Positions 53,286 to 62,323 of a stretch of 64,000 nucleotides of DNA are shown piece after piece. The stretch is from contig NZ_CP079194.1 of NCBI RefSeq assembly GCF_019297855.1, positions 607,501 through 671,500 on the forward strand, read 5' to 3'. Positions within the stretch are counted from its first letter, which is position 1. The number at the start of each line of letters is the position of its first letter. The DNA comes from Gymnodinialimonas ceratoperidinii (GTDB lineage Bacteria; Pseudomonadota; Alphaproteobacteria; Rhodobacterales; Rhodobacteraceae). A model generated the notes under the pieces. That model saw only the letters and a program-made list of their open reading frames with translations, had not been told where the DNA came from and ran no database searches. Both the position numbers and the translations under genes were made by a program.

Positions 53286-54022
53286 CAGCCGAGATCATCG
53301 TCTACCTCCTCCTTGGCGCCGCCGCAGGGGGGTTCATCAACGGGCTGTCAGGCACCGGAACCGCGCTTTTCGCGCTCGGCTTCTACCTCGTGGTGCTGGA
53401 CCCGGTCACGGCCGTGGCCATCGTCGCCTTGATGTCGATCGTTGCGGGGCTTCAGGGGGCATGGGTCGTGCGGCACGCGATCCTCGCTCAGCCGCACCGA
53501 TTGATGCGCTTCCTGCTGCCGGGCCTTCTGGGCGTGCCCTTCGGGGTCTGGCTGCTGAACGGCCTCGACGCCTCGGTGCTGCGGTTGGGGGTGGCGGGGT
53601 TCCTGATCCTCTACGGTGGCTATTTCGCAGTGCGCCGTTCGCTCCCGGCCTTCTCGCGGCCCACGCCGATCATGGATTGCATCATCGGCGGCGTGGGCGG
53701 CGTCCTCGGTGGCGCGGCGGGCATGTCCGGCGCGTTGCCCTCGATGTGGATGTCGCTGCGCCCCTGGACCAAGTTCGAGACCCGCGCCGTCCTACAGCCC
53801 TTCAACATCGTGATGCTCTCGACGACGGTGGTCCTGCTGTTCCTGCGCGGTGCCTTCGACGACGCCGGCCCGGCGCTGCTCATCACCATTCCGGCGGGCC
53901 TGATCGCGGCCCAGGTTGGCATCGCCGTCTTCCGCCGCCTCAGCGACACAGCCTTCCGGTGGGTGCTGATCCTGCTGACGCTCGCCATGGGCATCGGCGT
54001 CGGCCTGACCGAGCTGCTCTGA
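53282..54022 (+). CDS. TauE/SafE-family membrane transporter
   Basis: This 246-residue membrane protein has about eight hydrophobic segments and the two family repeats, GAAAGGFINGLSGTGTALFALGFYL and GGVGGVLGGAAGMSGALPSMW. TauE/SafE members are proposed to export sulfite, sulfoacetate or other organic anions. Its stop lies 27 bases from the stop of the convergent fumarase beta gene. The cargo is unknown. Confidence 0.9.
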   Translation: MTAEIIVYLLLGAAAGGFINGLSGTGTALFALGFYLVVLDPVTAVAIVALMSIVAGLQGAWVVRHAILAQPHRLMRFLLPGLLGVPFGVWLLNGLDASVLRLGVAGFLILYGGYFAVRRSLPAFSRPTPIMDCIIGGVGGVLGGAAGMSGALPSMWMSLRPWTKFETRAVLQPFNIVMLSTTVVLLFLRGAFDDAGPALLITIPAGLIAAQVGIAVFRRLSDTAFRWVLILLTLAMGIGVGLTELL

Positions 54023-54049
54023 AGCGCCCGGCGGGCCGACGCCGCCGGC

Positions 54050-54715
54050 TTAGATCACCTCGTCGGTGCGGTCATCGCTCTCGCCATACCGCTTGAGGGT
54101 CGCGGGCCGCGTGCCCTCGTAGACACGCGCCACGTTCTCCGCGATCTTCGCGTTCTCACGCTCGAACAGGCAGTCACCGTTCATGTCGGAGGCCACGATG
54201 AAGGGCCCCATCTTGTTGCACTTCAGAACCCACATGGCCTGCGCCAGCCCGAGCTCTTCGTTCCAATGCACGGCCTCGACGTTCTCCACCCCGCGTCCAA
54301 GGAGCGCGCCGGTGCCGTAGCCCACGGTGGAGAGGTAGACCGCCCCGTTGGGCACGAAATATTCCTTGTAGTCCTTCGAGGTCATCCCCCCCTTGCCGAC
54401 GATCAGCTTCGCGCCGGTCTTGGCCATCCACTCCGGCAGCCACTTGGCAAAGCGGAACGAGGCGGTGGCCGTCACTGCGCCCATGTCGAAGGAGCCGTCG
54501 GCGTTGATCCGCGCGGCGGGCGAGCAATGGAAATTCGCCGCCGATTGCGCCGGCAACTCCATCGGGATGTTCGCCCGCTCTTCCAGCGCGCGCATGTAGA
54601 CGCCCTCCCGCGCCGTGTACATCAGCCCCGAGAGGTAGACGACATCGCCCAACCGCAGCGCGGCGATGTCCTCGTCCGAGGGGGTCGTGGAAAGGATGAT
54701 CTCGCGCGGGCTCAT
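54050..54715 (-). CDS. Class I fumarase/tartrate dehydratase beta subunit
   Basis: This 221-residue beta subunit pairs with the alpha subunit encoded upstream to hydrate fumarate or dehydrate a related hydroxy diacid. Conserved parts are LRLGDVVYLSGLMYTARE, AVTATASFRFAKWLPEWM, LIVGKGGMTSKDYKEYF and VEAVHWNEELGLAQAMWV. The ATG giving MSPREIIL is typical; longer frames have unlikely composition. Fumarase and L-tartrate dehydratase cannot be separated from sequence, but the neighbouring fumarate reductase-like genes favour fumarate. Confidence 0.9.
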   Translation of the reverse strand: MSPREIILSTTPSDEDIAALRLGDVVYLSGLMYTAREGVYMRALEERANIPMELPAQSAANFHCSPAARINADGSFDMGAVTATASFRFAKWLPEWMAKTGAKLIVGKGGMTSKDYKEYFVPNGAVYLSTVGYGTGALLGRGVENVEAVHWNEELGLAQAMWVLKCNKMGPFIVASDMNGDCLFERENAKIAENVARVYEGTRPATLKRYGESDDRTDEVI

Positions 54716-54770
54716 CGGATGCCTCCTGCACTCGGGGTGGGGTGGATTGACTTGCAGATGTTCGAAGCGC

Positions 54771-55742
54771 TCATTCCGCCGCCTCCAGCATCGGTTCCCA
54801 CTCCACCGTCTCGCGGCGCTGGTAATCGGTGAACCAGTCGGGATCGGTCCGATGTTCCACCCGCCCGTCCGCATGAATCCGAGCCACCGCGCGGCGCGAG
54901 GACAGGCAGAAGGCATGGACGCTCATCGGCATGCCGCCGGTGTGGCAGTAGCCCACCTCGATGTTGCAATCGATCACCATGTTCTTGCCGACGAACCCCA
55001 TGGCGCCCATGCCGATGGAATTGCCGAGCTCCTTGAACTCATCCTCCAGCTCGGCAATCCGCGGGTCCGAGTTGCGCGAACCCACAACCCGCAGGGTCGA
55101 GGCGCGCTTGCCGAGCGTCATGCAGATATCCTTCGATCCGCCAAGCCCGATGCCGATGATCGCCGGCTGACACGCCAGCCCGCGCTTGCCGAAGGCCATC
55201 AGGCTGTCGAGGTAAAACCGCTTGATCCCCTCGATTCCGTCCGAGGGAAACAGCATCCGGTAATCGGTGCCGAAGAGACCGCCCTTGTGTACCGTGATCA
55301 GGTCGACCCAATCCGCGCTCTCACCTGGTGCGGCCGGCTCGAACCCGTATTCGATCTCCGGCGCGCCGATGCCGACGTTGTTGTTGTGGTCCGTCCGCCA
55401 CAGCGGATGCACCCGGTTCGGCCGCAAGGGCACGCCGTTCGTGGCGCTCGCCGTGGCGCGGCGCAGCGCCGCCTCCAGCGCCACCATGCCGCCTTCGACA
55501 CTGGCGTCATTGCCCATCTTCACGAACCAACGCGGCACGCCGGTGTCGCCACACATCGCGCGACGATCCTCCTTGGCCGCCTCGTAATTCTCCAACATCG
55601 CCTTCAAGACGAAGGACGACAGATCACCGTCCTCGGTCTTCGCGGCTTCCTGCAACCCGTCGAGGTAATCCTGCGGGATTTCGATCGCCGCCTTGTCCAT
55701 CAAGGTCTCGGCCGTCTTCTCTATCAGTTTGATTGGGATCAC
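54771..55742 (-). CDS. Class I fumarase/tartrate dehydratase alpha subunit
   Basis: This 323-residue subunit carries an oxygen-sensitive [4Fe-4S] cluster. The three cluster Cys are in AMCGDTGVPR (about 64), LACQPAIIGIGLGG (about 192) and VGYCHTGGMPM (about 273). NNVGIGAPEIEYGF and HKGGLFGTDYRMLFPSDG are family blocks. It lies between the flavoprotein and the beta subunit genes on the same strand, so fumarate made by the Sdh/Frd-like complex can go straight to malate. Confidence 0.92.
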   Translation of the reverse strand: MIPIKLIEKTAETLMDKAAIEIPQDYLDGLQEAAKTEDGDLSSFVLKAMLENYEAAKEDRRAMCGDTGVPRWFVKMGNDASVEGGMVALEAALRRATASATNGVPLRPNRVHPLWRTDHNNNVGIGAPEIEYGFEPAAPGESADWVDLITVHKGGLFGTDYRMLFPSDGIEGIKRFYLDSLMAFGKRGLACQPAIIGIGLGGSKDICMTLGKRASTLRVVGSRNSDPRIAELEDEFKELGNSIGMGAMGFVGKNMVIDCNIEVGYCHTGGMPMSVHAFCLSSRRAVARIHADGRVEHRTDPDWFTDYQRRETVEWEPMLEAAE

Positions 55743-55816
55743 GCGCCCGCTCCTTCATCTTGGCCATACAACTCCAGGGGGTCCGGGGGATTGGTCCCCC
55801 GGTTCCACCGCCTGCG

Positions 55817-57574
55817 CTATTGCGCCGCCACCAATGTTTCTGGCGCGCCCTCGGGCAGCACCGTCTCTCCGGGCCGCACGATGGTGAACTGCACCGGTTC
55901 CTCGGTCACCTGCACCACGCCGCTTTCCAGCCGCGCCACGGTGAAGGCACTGTCTTCCATCGCACCCGGCTCCGGGTAATCCTCGCGGAAATGCGCCCCG
56001 CGCGAATTCTCGCGGGTGATCCCCGCCTTGGTGATCACCTCCGATATATCACAGAGCGAGCGCAGGTTCAGCCAATCGTGCCAGGTCAGGTTGAACGCCA
56101 AATTGCTGCCGTCCACGCCCACGTCCATCAACGCGTCCGAGACCTCGGCGATGCCCGTGAGCCCGCGCTTCATCCCGGCCTCGGTCCGCATCACGCCGAC
56201 CTCTTCCCACATCAGGTCCTGCAACTGCTTGCGCAGCGGCAGCACGAGATCGGGCTTTTTCGTCAGCGGATAAATCGCCCGCTCCAGCTCCGCGGCAAGT
56301 ACAGCCTCGTCCGGCTCTCGCAGGGTGAAGCCCGCCACGTCGCGGCCCATCGTGTCGCCGGCGATGCCGCCGTAGACCGTGGAGTTCGCCACACCATTGC
56401 CGCCGAGCCGGTTCGAGCCGTGGGCCCCGCCCGCGTCCTCGCCAGCGACGTAGAGCCCCTCCATCGCGGTGCGCGTGTCGACGTCGACCACCACGCCGCC
56501 CATGAAGTAATGGGCCGTCGGCACCACCTCCACCTTGCCGGCGGCCAGATCGAAGCCGCTGTCGGCACAGCGTTTCACCATGCCCTTGAACTTCTGCGCC
56601 ACCCACTCCGGGCCGAGGTGGCTCATCGAGATGAAGACCCCCTCCTGCTCCGGATTGTTGTTCTTGCGCATCTCGGCGTAGATCCCGCGCGAAACGACGT
56701 CCCGCGTCGCGCGCTCTCCCTTGCCGTCATAATCGAACATGAACCGCGCGCCGGAATGGTTGATCAGCTGACCGCCCGCGCCGCGCAGGCCTTCCTCCAG
56801 CACCGTGCCGGTCATCCGCGTATGATCGCCCGCGAGCAGGCCCGTCGGATGGAACTGCACCATCTCCATGTCGCGCAGCGGCAGGCCCGCGCGCAGCGCC
56901 ATGGCGAGGCCGTCCATCGTCTTGTCGCCCGAGGGGGTGTGATACTTGTACATGGTCGGCCCGCCGCCGGTGCCCATCATCACCGTCTTGGCGCGCACGA
57001 GGCGGAACTTGCCGGTCCGCATGTCGATCATCAGAACGCCCGCCAGCGCGGAGCCGTCCTTGGTGGGGATCAACCCGACCGCGCGGTGCTCCTGCAGCTT
57101 CTCCACCCCGCTGGCGAGAACCTTTTCCATGAGCCGGTTGATGATCTCGATGCCCGTCAGGTCGCCCTTGTGCACGGTGCGGTCCGCCGTTTGTCCGGCA
57201 AAGGCCTTCTGGTGCAGGGAGCCGTCCTTGTTGCGGTCGAAGAAGCAGCCGACTTCGTTCTCCAGCTCGCGGATGCGGACCACGGCCTGCTCGCAGAGCC
57301 GCCAGGCCATGTCCTGGTTCGGCAGCCACTTGCCGCCGTTGATCGTGTCCATGAAGTGCCGCTCGACCGTATCGCCGCCGCCGAGAGCCACGTTGTAGCC
57401 GCCCTGCACCATGCGCGTGCAGCCGCATTTGCCGATCAGCCCCTTCACCGCGATGGTGATCTTCGTGCCCTCGGGCGCGGTCTGCTTGGCATGCAGCGCC
57501 GCGAAGAGCCCCGCGCCGCCGGTGCCGAGGATCAGGATGTCGGTGTCGTGACGCTCGATGTCTTGGATGCGCAT
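55817..57574 (-). CDS. Succinate dehydrogenase/fumarate reductase-like flavoprotein
   Basis: This 585-residue flavoprotein interconverts succinate (or a related diacid) and fumarate. FAD is bound by ILILGTGGAGLFAALHA (13-29). Substrate residues are intact: FHPTGL, the Arg of EEGLRGAGG, HYFMGG and Arg in AHGSNRLGGNG. At the covalent-FAD position, where SdhA/FrdA have the His of RSHT, this protein reads CGCTRMVQGG, with Cys replacing His. The ATG overlaps the membrane subunit stop (ATGA). It may be a paralog of the housekeeping SdhA. Confidence 0.92.
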   Translation of the reverse strand: MRIQDIERHDTDILILGTGGAGLFAALHAKQTAPEGTKITIAVKGLIGKCGCTRMVQGGYNVALGGGDTVERHFMDTINGGKWLPNQDMAWRLCEQAVVRIRELENEVGCFFDRNKDGSLHQKAFAGQTADRTVHKGDLTGIEIINRLMEKVLASGVEKLQEHRAVGLIPTKDGSALAGVLMIDMRTGKFRLVRAKTVMMGTGGGPTMYKYHTPSGDKTMDGLAMALRAGLPLRDMEMVQFHPTGLLAGDHTRMTGTVLEEGLRGAGGQLINHSGARFMFDYDGKGERATRDVVSRGIYAEMRKNNNPEQEGVFISMSHLGPEWVAQKFKGMVKRCADSGFDLAAGKVEVVPTAHYFMGGVVVDVDTRTAMEGLYVAGEDAGGAHGSNRLGGNGVANSTVYGGIAGDTMGRDVAGFTLREPDEAVLAAELERAIYPLTKKPDLVLPLRKQLQDLMWEEVGVMRTEAGMKRGLTGIAEVSDALMDVGVDGSNLAFNLTWHDWLNLRSLCDISEVITKAGITRENSRGAHFREDYPEPGAMEDSAFTVARLESGVVQVTEEPVQFTIVRPGETVLPEGAPETLVAAQ

Positions 57575-57918
57575 CAGATGGCCTGCATGAAAAAGAGGGT
57601 TGCGATCAGGAACGACAGAGCCGCCGCGCCGGCGGCGAGCGTTTTCTGCGGGCCGCTCCACGGCAGGAACTCCATCGCCATCAGGCGCAGGCCGCCGAAC
57701 ATGTGCACGGCCAACAGGAAGACGAGGCCGAACTCCGCCACCTTGGCCGCATTGACGCTGGTGGCCGCGGCGAAAGCATCGAAGCGCGCCGGGTTGATCA
57801 GGGCTTGCGCCATCACCCAGAAGTGTACCGGCAGGAACAGCGCCAGCGTGAGGCCCGAGAGCCGGTGAATGAGGAAGGCCACCCACAGGGGATGGGCGCG
57901 GTTGATCGCGGCTCTCAT
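57574..57918 (-). CDS. Succinate dehydrogenase/fumarate reductase-like membrane anchor 1
   Basis: This 114-residue protein has three hydrophobic segments. HRLSGLTLALFLPVHFWVM matches the SdhC/FrdC quinone and heme region (His, Arg, Ser), and LAVHMFGGLRLMAMEF supplies another likely heme His. The start and stop overlap both neighbours by four bases. With anchor 2 it holds the soluble subunits to the inner membrane. Confidence 0.85.
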   Translation of the reverse strand: MRAAINRAHPLWVAFLIHRLSGLTLALFLPVHFWVMAQALINPARFDAFAAATSVNAAKVAEFGLVFLLAVHMFGGLRLMAMEFLPWSGPQKTLAAGAAALSFLIATLFFMQAI

Positions 57919-58256
57919 AGCATGCCTCCGAAGGTCACGGCCCAGACCGCCCGCGCGCCCAGCGCCAGCAGTCCCGCGCCGATGCCCCACATCAGCAGCT
58001 CCAGCGCCGGGCCGCGCAGCCCGCCCCACTCGTGGGCGATGGTCCGCAACCCGATGGCGCCGTGGATCGCCACCGCGAGAACGAAGGTGCCGTAGAACAG
58101 GAACCACAGAACCGAGCCTTGTGTGCGGCCGAGGATTTCCGCCGCCGACAACCCGCCCTGGATGGCGTAGATCATCACCGCGAGGTGGCCGAGCACCAGC
58201 GGCGCCATCAGCAGCGCGGTGATCCGTTGCAGCATGTAGAGGCGAAGTGTCAGCAT
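57915..58256 (-). CDS. Succinate dehydrogenase/fumarate reductase-like membrane anchor 2
   Basis: This 113-residue protein has three hydrophobic segments. LQRITALLMAPLVLGHLAVMIYA and HGAIGLRTIAHEWGG contain His residues placed as heme or quinone ligands. It is four bases from the iron-sulfur subunit gene and overlaps anchor 1 by four bases. Confidence 0.85.
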   Translation of the reverse strand: MLTLRLYMLQRITALLMAPLVLGHLAVMIYAIQGGLSAAEILGRTQGSVLWFLFYGTFVLAVAIHGAIGLRTIAHEWGGLRGPALELLMWGIGAGLLALGARAVWAVTFGGML

Positions 58257-58259
58257 CCC

Positions 58260-58973
58260 TCAGCTCCCCTTGCGAAAGAAGTTGCGCGCGGTCTCGCGCT
58301 TCAGGCCGGCGATGGCCGACATCGGGTCCAGCTCGTTCGGGCAATAGGCGGTGCAGGAACCCATCGAGTGGCAGTTGTGGCAACCGCCGCTCCCCGAGAC
58401 CGCATCGAGGATCGCCGCGCGGCCCTCGTCCTTGGCGTCGTTCAGCAGCGTCCAGGCCCGTTGCAACGCGGCGGGGCCGAGGTAATCCGCGTTGCCCGCC
58501 ACCGTGTCGCATGAGGCGTAGCAGACCGAGCAGTTGATGCATTCGATCCCGGCATTCGCCTCCACCCGCGCTTCGCTCTCCTCGTCGATGGGGGCGATCG
58601 GATCGTCGCGGGTCAGCGTACCGTGGTGCACCCCTTCGGCGGCGACCCACTTGTCGAAGAAGGGGTCCATGTCGACGGCGAGATCCTTGATCACCGGCAG
58701 GTTGCGCAGCGGACCGATGGTGACCTCGTTGCCGTCCAGCACCTTGCTGATATGGGTCCGGCAGGTCCAGCGCGGCACCCCGTTGACCATCATCGCGCAG
58801 GAGCCGCACATGCCGACCCGGCAGGCAAAACGGTAGCTCAGCGTCGGGTCCGCGTTCTGCTGCACCCATGACACCACGTCGAGCACCGTCTGACTGTCAT
58901 AGGCGGGCACCTCGAAGACATCCGCGCCGTCCGGTCCGCGTTCGATGGTGACTTTCAGCACGTCTGTCGTCAT
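58260..58973 (-). CDS. Succinate dehydrogenase/fumarate reductase-like iron-sulfur subunit
   Basis: This 237-residue subunit passes electrons from the flavoprotein to quinone. Clusters are visible: [2Fe-2S] in FACRVGMCGSCAMMVNG and the Cys in WTCRTH, [4Fe-4S] in ECINCSVCYASC, and [3Fe-4S] plus the remaining Cys in CHSMGSCTAYCPNELDP. The ATG giving MTTDVLKV is chosen. It is first in the order B-C-D-A-fumarase alpha-fumarase beta, which differs from the common sdhCDAB order and points to a separate catabolic complex. Confidence 0.92.
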   Translation of the reverse strand: MTTDVLKVTIERGPDGADVFEVPAYDSQTVLDVVSWVQQNADPTLSYRFACRVGMCGSCAMMVNGVPRWTCRTHISKVLDGNEVTIGPLRNLPVIKDLAVDMDPFFDKWVAAEGVHHGTLTRDDPIAPIDEESEARVEANAGIECINCSVCYASCDTVAGNADYLGPAALQRAWTLLNDAKDEGRAAILDAVSGSGGCHNCHSMGSCTAYCPNELDPMSAIAGLKRETARNFFRKGS

Positions 58974-59009
58974 GGGGCTCGCGTCTTCCAATAGGGCTTG
59001 CTTTCTGCG

Positions 59010-59080
59010 CAATATATCAGACAAGTTTGCTTTATAAACGCGAAAGTTTGTTTATCTTTTTGTAAGAAAAGCTAACAGAA
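59010..59080. promoter_or_regulatory. AT-rich divergent promoter region with direct repeat
   Basis: This stretch between the iron-sulfur subunit and nitroreductase genes is far more AT-rich than its surroundings. It contains AAGTTTGCTTTAT (59023-59035) and AAGTTTGTTTAT (59044-59055), a direct repeat spaced 21 bases, about two helix turns. It is a likely regulator site controlling one or both divergent genes. Confidence 0.4.
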
Positions 59081-59097
59081 ATTGTCGGGAGAAATCC

Positions 59098-59910
59098 ATG
59101 TCGTCCACCCTGCACCAAACCCTCTCTGCGCGATACCCGGATGCGCCCCGCGCGGACCAACCGGAGGCCCGGGCGCTGGCGACCATGGCCGCACGCGGCT
59201 CCTGCCGCAGCTTCGCGGATAGGGCGGTGCCTGACGATCTGCTGCACACGCTCTGCGCCGTCGCGCTCGCCTCCCCCACCAAGAGTGACCTGCAACAGCG
59301 GGACATCATCCTGCTGAAATCGCCCGAGGTGCGGGCGGAGGTCTCGCGTCTTGTCAGCGGGCAGGCCTGGGTGGCCGGCGCGCCGACGGTGGCGATCTTC
59401 TGTGGCAACAATCGCCGCCAACGCCTGCTCCACGACTGGCACGACGTAGCCTTCGCCAATGATCACCTCGATGCGCTGGTCAACGCCACCGCCGACGCGG
59501 CCATCGCGCTCGGCGCTTTCGTCACCGCGGCGGAGGCCTCGGGCCTTGGCTGCTGCCCGATCAGCGCCGTCCGAAACGAGGCCCGCGCCATCGCGGACCT
59601 GCTGCATTTGCCTGATCACGTGTTTCCCTTCGCAGGTCTCGCGATCGGATACCCGGCAGAGACGCCCCCGATCACGCCGCGCTTGCCGCTTCAGGCGACC
59701 GTCCACACCGATCGCTACCGGGAGGACGGCCTGCGCGAGGCGGTTGAAACCTATGACACCCGGCGCAGCTACGGCACGCAGCGGTTTCCCGAGGTCTTCG
59801 GCACCTCCGACAGCTATGGCTGGTCCGAGGACAAGGTGCGCCAGTACAGCCAGCCCGAGCGGGCTGACTTTGGTGACTATATTCGCGCCATCGGCTTCAA
59901 GCTCGATTGA
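59098..59910 (+). CDS. Nitroreductase-family flavoprotein
   Basis: This 270-residue NfsA-like protein has the FMN-phosphate Arg in RGSCRSFAD (about 36-40) and the family stretches AVALASPTKSDLQQRDIIL and AAEASGLGCCPISAVRNE. It would reduce nitro compounds, quinones or related acceptors with NAD(P)H. The ATG is preceded by GGGAGA. It converges on the alcohol dehydrogenase gene with only eight bases between the stops. Confidence 0.9.
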   Translation: MSSTLHQTLSARYPDAPRADQPEARALATMAARGSCRSFADRAVPDDLLHTLCAVALASPTKSDLQQRDIILLKSPEVRAEVSRLVSGQAWVAGAPTVAIFCGNNRRQRLLHDWHDVAFANDHLDALVNATADAAIALGAFVTAAEASGLGCCPISAVRNEARAIADLLHLPDHVFPFAGLAIGYPAETPPITPRLPLQATVHTDRYREDGLREAVETYDTRRSYGTQRFPEVFGTSDSYGWSEDKVRQYSQPERADFGDYIRAIGFKLD

Positions 59911-59918
59911 AGCGCGCG

Positions 59919-60953
59919 CTAGTTTCGGAAGTCGGTGATCACGGCGGTGCCCGGCGCCGTCGGCCCGCCCATCGCGCGTAGCTCGGCGCTGGCGTCGGAC
60001 AGGGCGACTTCCCGCGCGAGCATCGGGCTGATGTCCACATCGCCGCGCTCGATCATCCCCAGGAGCGATGGGTACTTCCACGACGGCATGCCGCGTGTCC
60101 CGTAGAAGGCCAGCTGCTTGGCGTAGATCGCGCGCATGTTGACCTCCATCATGCCGTCGCCCGCGGGCATCCCGACATGCACGTGCCGCCCGAGCGTCGC
60201 GAGGCATTCGACCGAGGCGTTTGTTGTCGCAGCGATCCCCAAGGCCTCGACCGAGACCTGCGCGCCGCCACCGGTAATGTCGCGGATCGCCTCTGCGGCA
60301 TTCACCTTGGCGGCGTTCACCGTCGCATCGGCCCCATGGGCTTTCGCGTGTTCCAGCTTCTCGTCGACGATATCGACCACCACCACCTGCGCGCCGAGCA
60401 TCTTGGCCAGCAGCAGCGCCGAGAGGCCGATCCCGCCGGTGCCGTGAACAGCGACCCATTCACCCGCCCTGACCTGCGCGCGATCAGTCAGCGCATGCCA
60501 CGCCGTCGTCACCCGGCAGCCAAGACCCGCGGCCAGCGCTGGCGACAGGCTGTCGGGCAGATGGACGAGGTTGTGGCCGAAGGGCACCGCGACGTATTCG
60601 GCGTAAGCCCCCTGCGCGCCGAACCCCGGGACGATCTGGTTGGCGCAGGTGTTCGAGGCGCCGGTCTGGCAGGACGGGCACGACCCGCAGCCAAGGATGA
60701 AGGGCGCGATCAACCGGTCACCGACCTTGTGCTTGGACTGCGGACCGGTCTCCACCACCGTGCCGCAATATTCGTGTCCCATGATCGACCCGCGCGTGAC
60801 CTTCGGGTGGCCGCCGGTCCAGCCGTGATAGTCTGAACGGCAGACGCCACAGGCGGCAACCTCGAGCACCACCCCATCGTCGGGGCAGGTCGGATCCGCG
60901 ACCTCCTCCAGCGCCAGGTCTCCATGAAATTCTTCTACAATTGCTGCCCGCAT
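59919..60953 (-). CDS. Zinc-dependent alcohol dehydrogenase
   Basis: This 344-residue medium-chain dehydrogenase has catalytic zinc ligands in ACGVCRSDYHGW and GHEYCGTVVE, the structural zinc Cys set in CGSCPSCQTGASNTC, and the Rossmann motif HGTGGIGLSALLLAKMLGAQ. VVDIVDEKL has Asp at the cofactor site, favouring NAD. The ATG overlaps the MATE stop (ATGA). The substrate alcohol is unknown. Confidence 0.93.
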   Translation of the reverse strand: MRAAIVEEFHGDLALEEVADPTCPDDGVVLEVAACGVCRSDYHGWTGGHPKVTRGSIMGHEYCGTVVETGPQSKHKVGDRLIAPFILGCGSCPSCQTGASNTCANQIVPGFGAQGAYAEYVAVPFGHNLVHLPDSLSPALAAGLGCRVTTAWHALTDRAQVRAGEWVAVHGTGGIGLSALLLAKMLGAQVVVVDIVDEKLEHAKAHGADATVNAAKVNAAEAIRDITGGGAQVSVEALGIAATTNASVECLATLGRHVHVGMPAGDGMMEVNMRAIYAKQLAFYGTRGMPSWKYPSLLGMIERGDVDISPMLAREVALSDASAELRAMGGPTAPGTAVITDFRN

Positions 60954-62323
60954 CAGGTCGCTCCTATCAATCCGCCAATTTTTCTTTCCGCTACGTGTCG
61001 TGCCACGAGCAGCGCCATGATTGCGCCAGTCGCCGCCGCTGTCGAGGTGCCATACCAGACCCCGATGACCGGGGTGCCGAAATAGCCGACGTAAAGCCAG
61101 ACGAAGAAGGCCACGCCGAAAGCCTGCCGATAAAGGCTGATCCACAACGACCAGATCGGCCTCTTCGCCGCTTGCAGGAAGGAGGTGATCGAGAAGTGGA
61201 TGAGGTAGACGTAAAGCATGAATGACGCGACCCGCAGATAATCCCGCCCGACCGAAATGACAGCTGGATCATCGCTGAAGAAGGACACGGCATAGCCGCC
61301 GCCGAACCACAGGAAGGGCCATGCCGCCAGCGCGATCACCGCGCCCGCTTTCCAGCAGTAGAAAAGGGCCTCGCGCACCCGCTCCGGGTTCCGCGCCCCG
61401 AGATTCTGTGCCGCAATGGGCAGCAGCGCGCTCGACAGCCCCATGAGCGGGAGGATCACCAGTTGTTCCAGACGGATGCCGACCCCGAAGCCCGCCACCG
61501 CATGTTCGCCGAAGGATTTCAGGGCGAATTGCACCACGACGCCCGCGAGGATCATGATCAGGAAGGCGAAGCCCGAGGGGATGACCTGCTCGACGATCTC
61601 GCGATACCGCGGCCAATCAGGGACGAAATGACGCGGCTCCGTGGCGGTCATCGTGTCGAGGCGCACCACTTGCCGGATCAGATAGGCCATGACCCCGGTC
61701 TGGCTGATGACCGTCGATATCGCGAGCCCGGCAAAGCCCATGCCCCCGACAACGCCGGGAATGCCGAACATCAACAGCGGGTTGAGCGCGATGTTGGCGA
61801 AGAACGCGACCACCAGCGCCCGCCGCATGGAGCGCCCGTCGCCGTGTGCTTGCAGGATGCCGTTGCAGCCGAAAGCCACGAGGAAACCGGGCAGCGCTAG
61901 TGTCAGCAGCCGAAAATAGATGATACCGGCGTCCTGATAGTCACCGGGGGTGGAGACCGCACGCAGCAGCGCGGGGCCGTAGAACTGGCTGGCAATCCCG
62001 AGGACGACCGCGCCGAGCATGCCGAAGCTGATGCCCTGTGCGCTGTAGCGTCGCGCCATGCGCCGGTCACGCGCGCCCAGAGCGTTGCCCACCAGCGCGC
62101 CCATGGCGGCGGCCAGCCCCACGCCAAGTGCGATACTGAGAAACAGGATCTGGTAGCCGAGCGCGAGCCCCGCCTGCACGGCCGTGCCCACCAGCCCGGC
62201 GAAATAGACATCCACCACGTTGTAAAGCGTGTTGAACAGCATCCCCACCGCCGCGGGGATCGCCAGCGCCCAGAAGTGTTTTGGGATCGGACCGCGCGTC
62301 AGGTCCTGATCGATCACCGCCAC
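60953..62323 (-). CDS. MATE-family multidrug efflux transporter
   Basis: This 456-residue protein has about twelve membrane segments in two related halves, typical of MATE cation-coupled exporters. It opens with LTRGPIPKHFWALAIPAAVGMLFNTLYNVVDVYFAG and has the second-half region IVEQVIPSGFAFLIMI. It starts at a GTG directly after the stop of the AhpD-like gene (TGAGTG), and overlaps the dehydrogenase gene. The substrate is unknown. Confidence 0.92.
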   Translation of the reverse strand: MAVIDQDLTRGPIPKHFWALAIPAAVGMLFNTLYNVVDVYFAGLVGTAVQAGLALGYQILFLSIALGVGLAAAMGALVGNALGARDRRMARRYSAQGISFGMLGAVVLGIASQFYGPALLRAVSTPGDYQDAGIIYFRLLTLALPGFLVAFGCNGILQAHGDGRSMRRALVVAFFANIALNPLLMFGIPGVVGGMGFAGLAISTVISQTGVMAYLIRQVVRLDTMTATEPRHFVPDWPRYREIVEQVIPSGFAFLIMILAGVVVQFALKSFGEHAVAGFGVGIRLEQLVILPLMGLSSALLPIAAQNLGARNPERVREALFYCWKAGAVIALAAWPFLWFGGGYAVSFFSDDPAVISVGRDYLRVASFMLYVYLIHFSITSFLQAAKRPIWSLWISLYRQAFGVAFFVWLYVGYFGTPVIGVWYGTSTAAATGAIMALLVARHVAERKIGGLIGAT

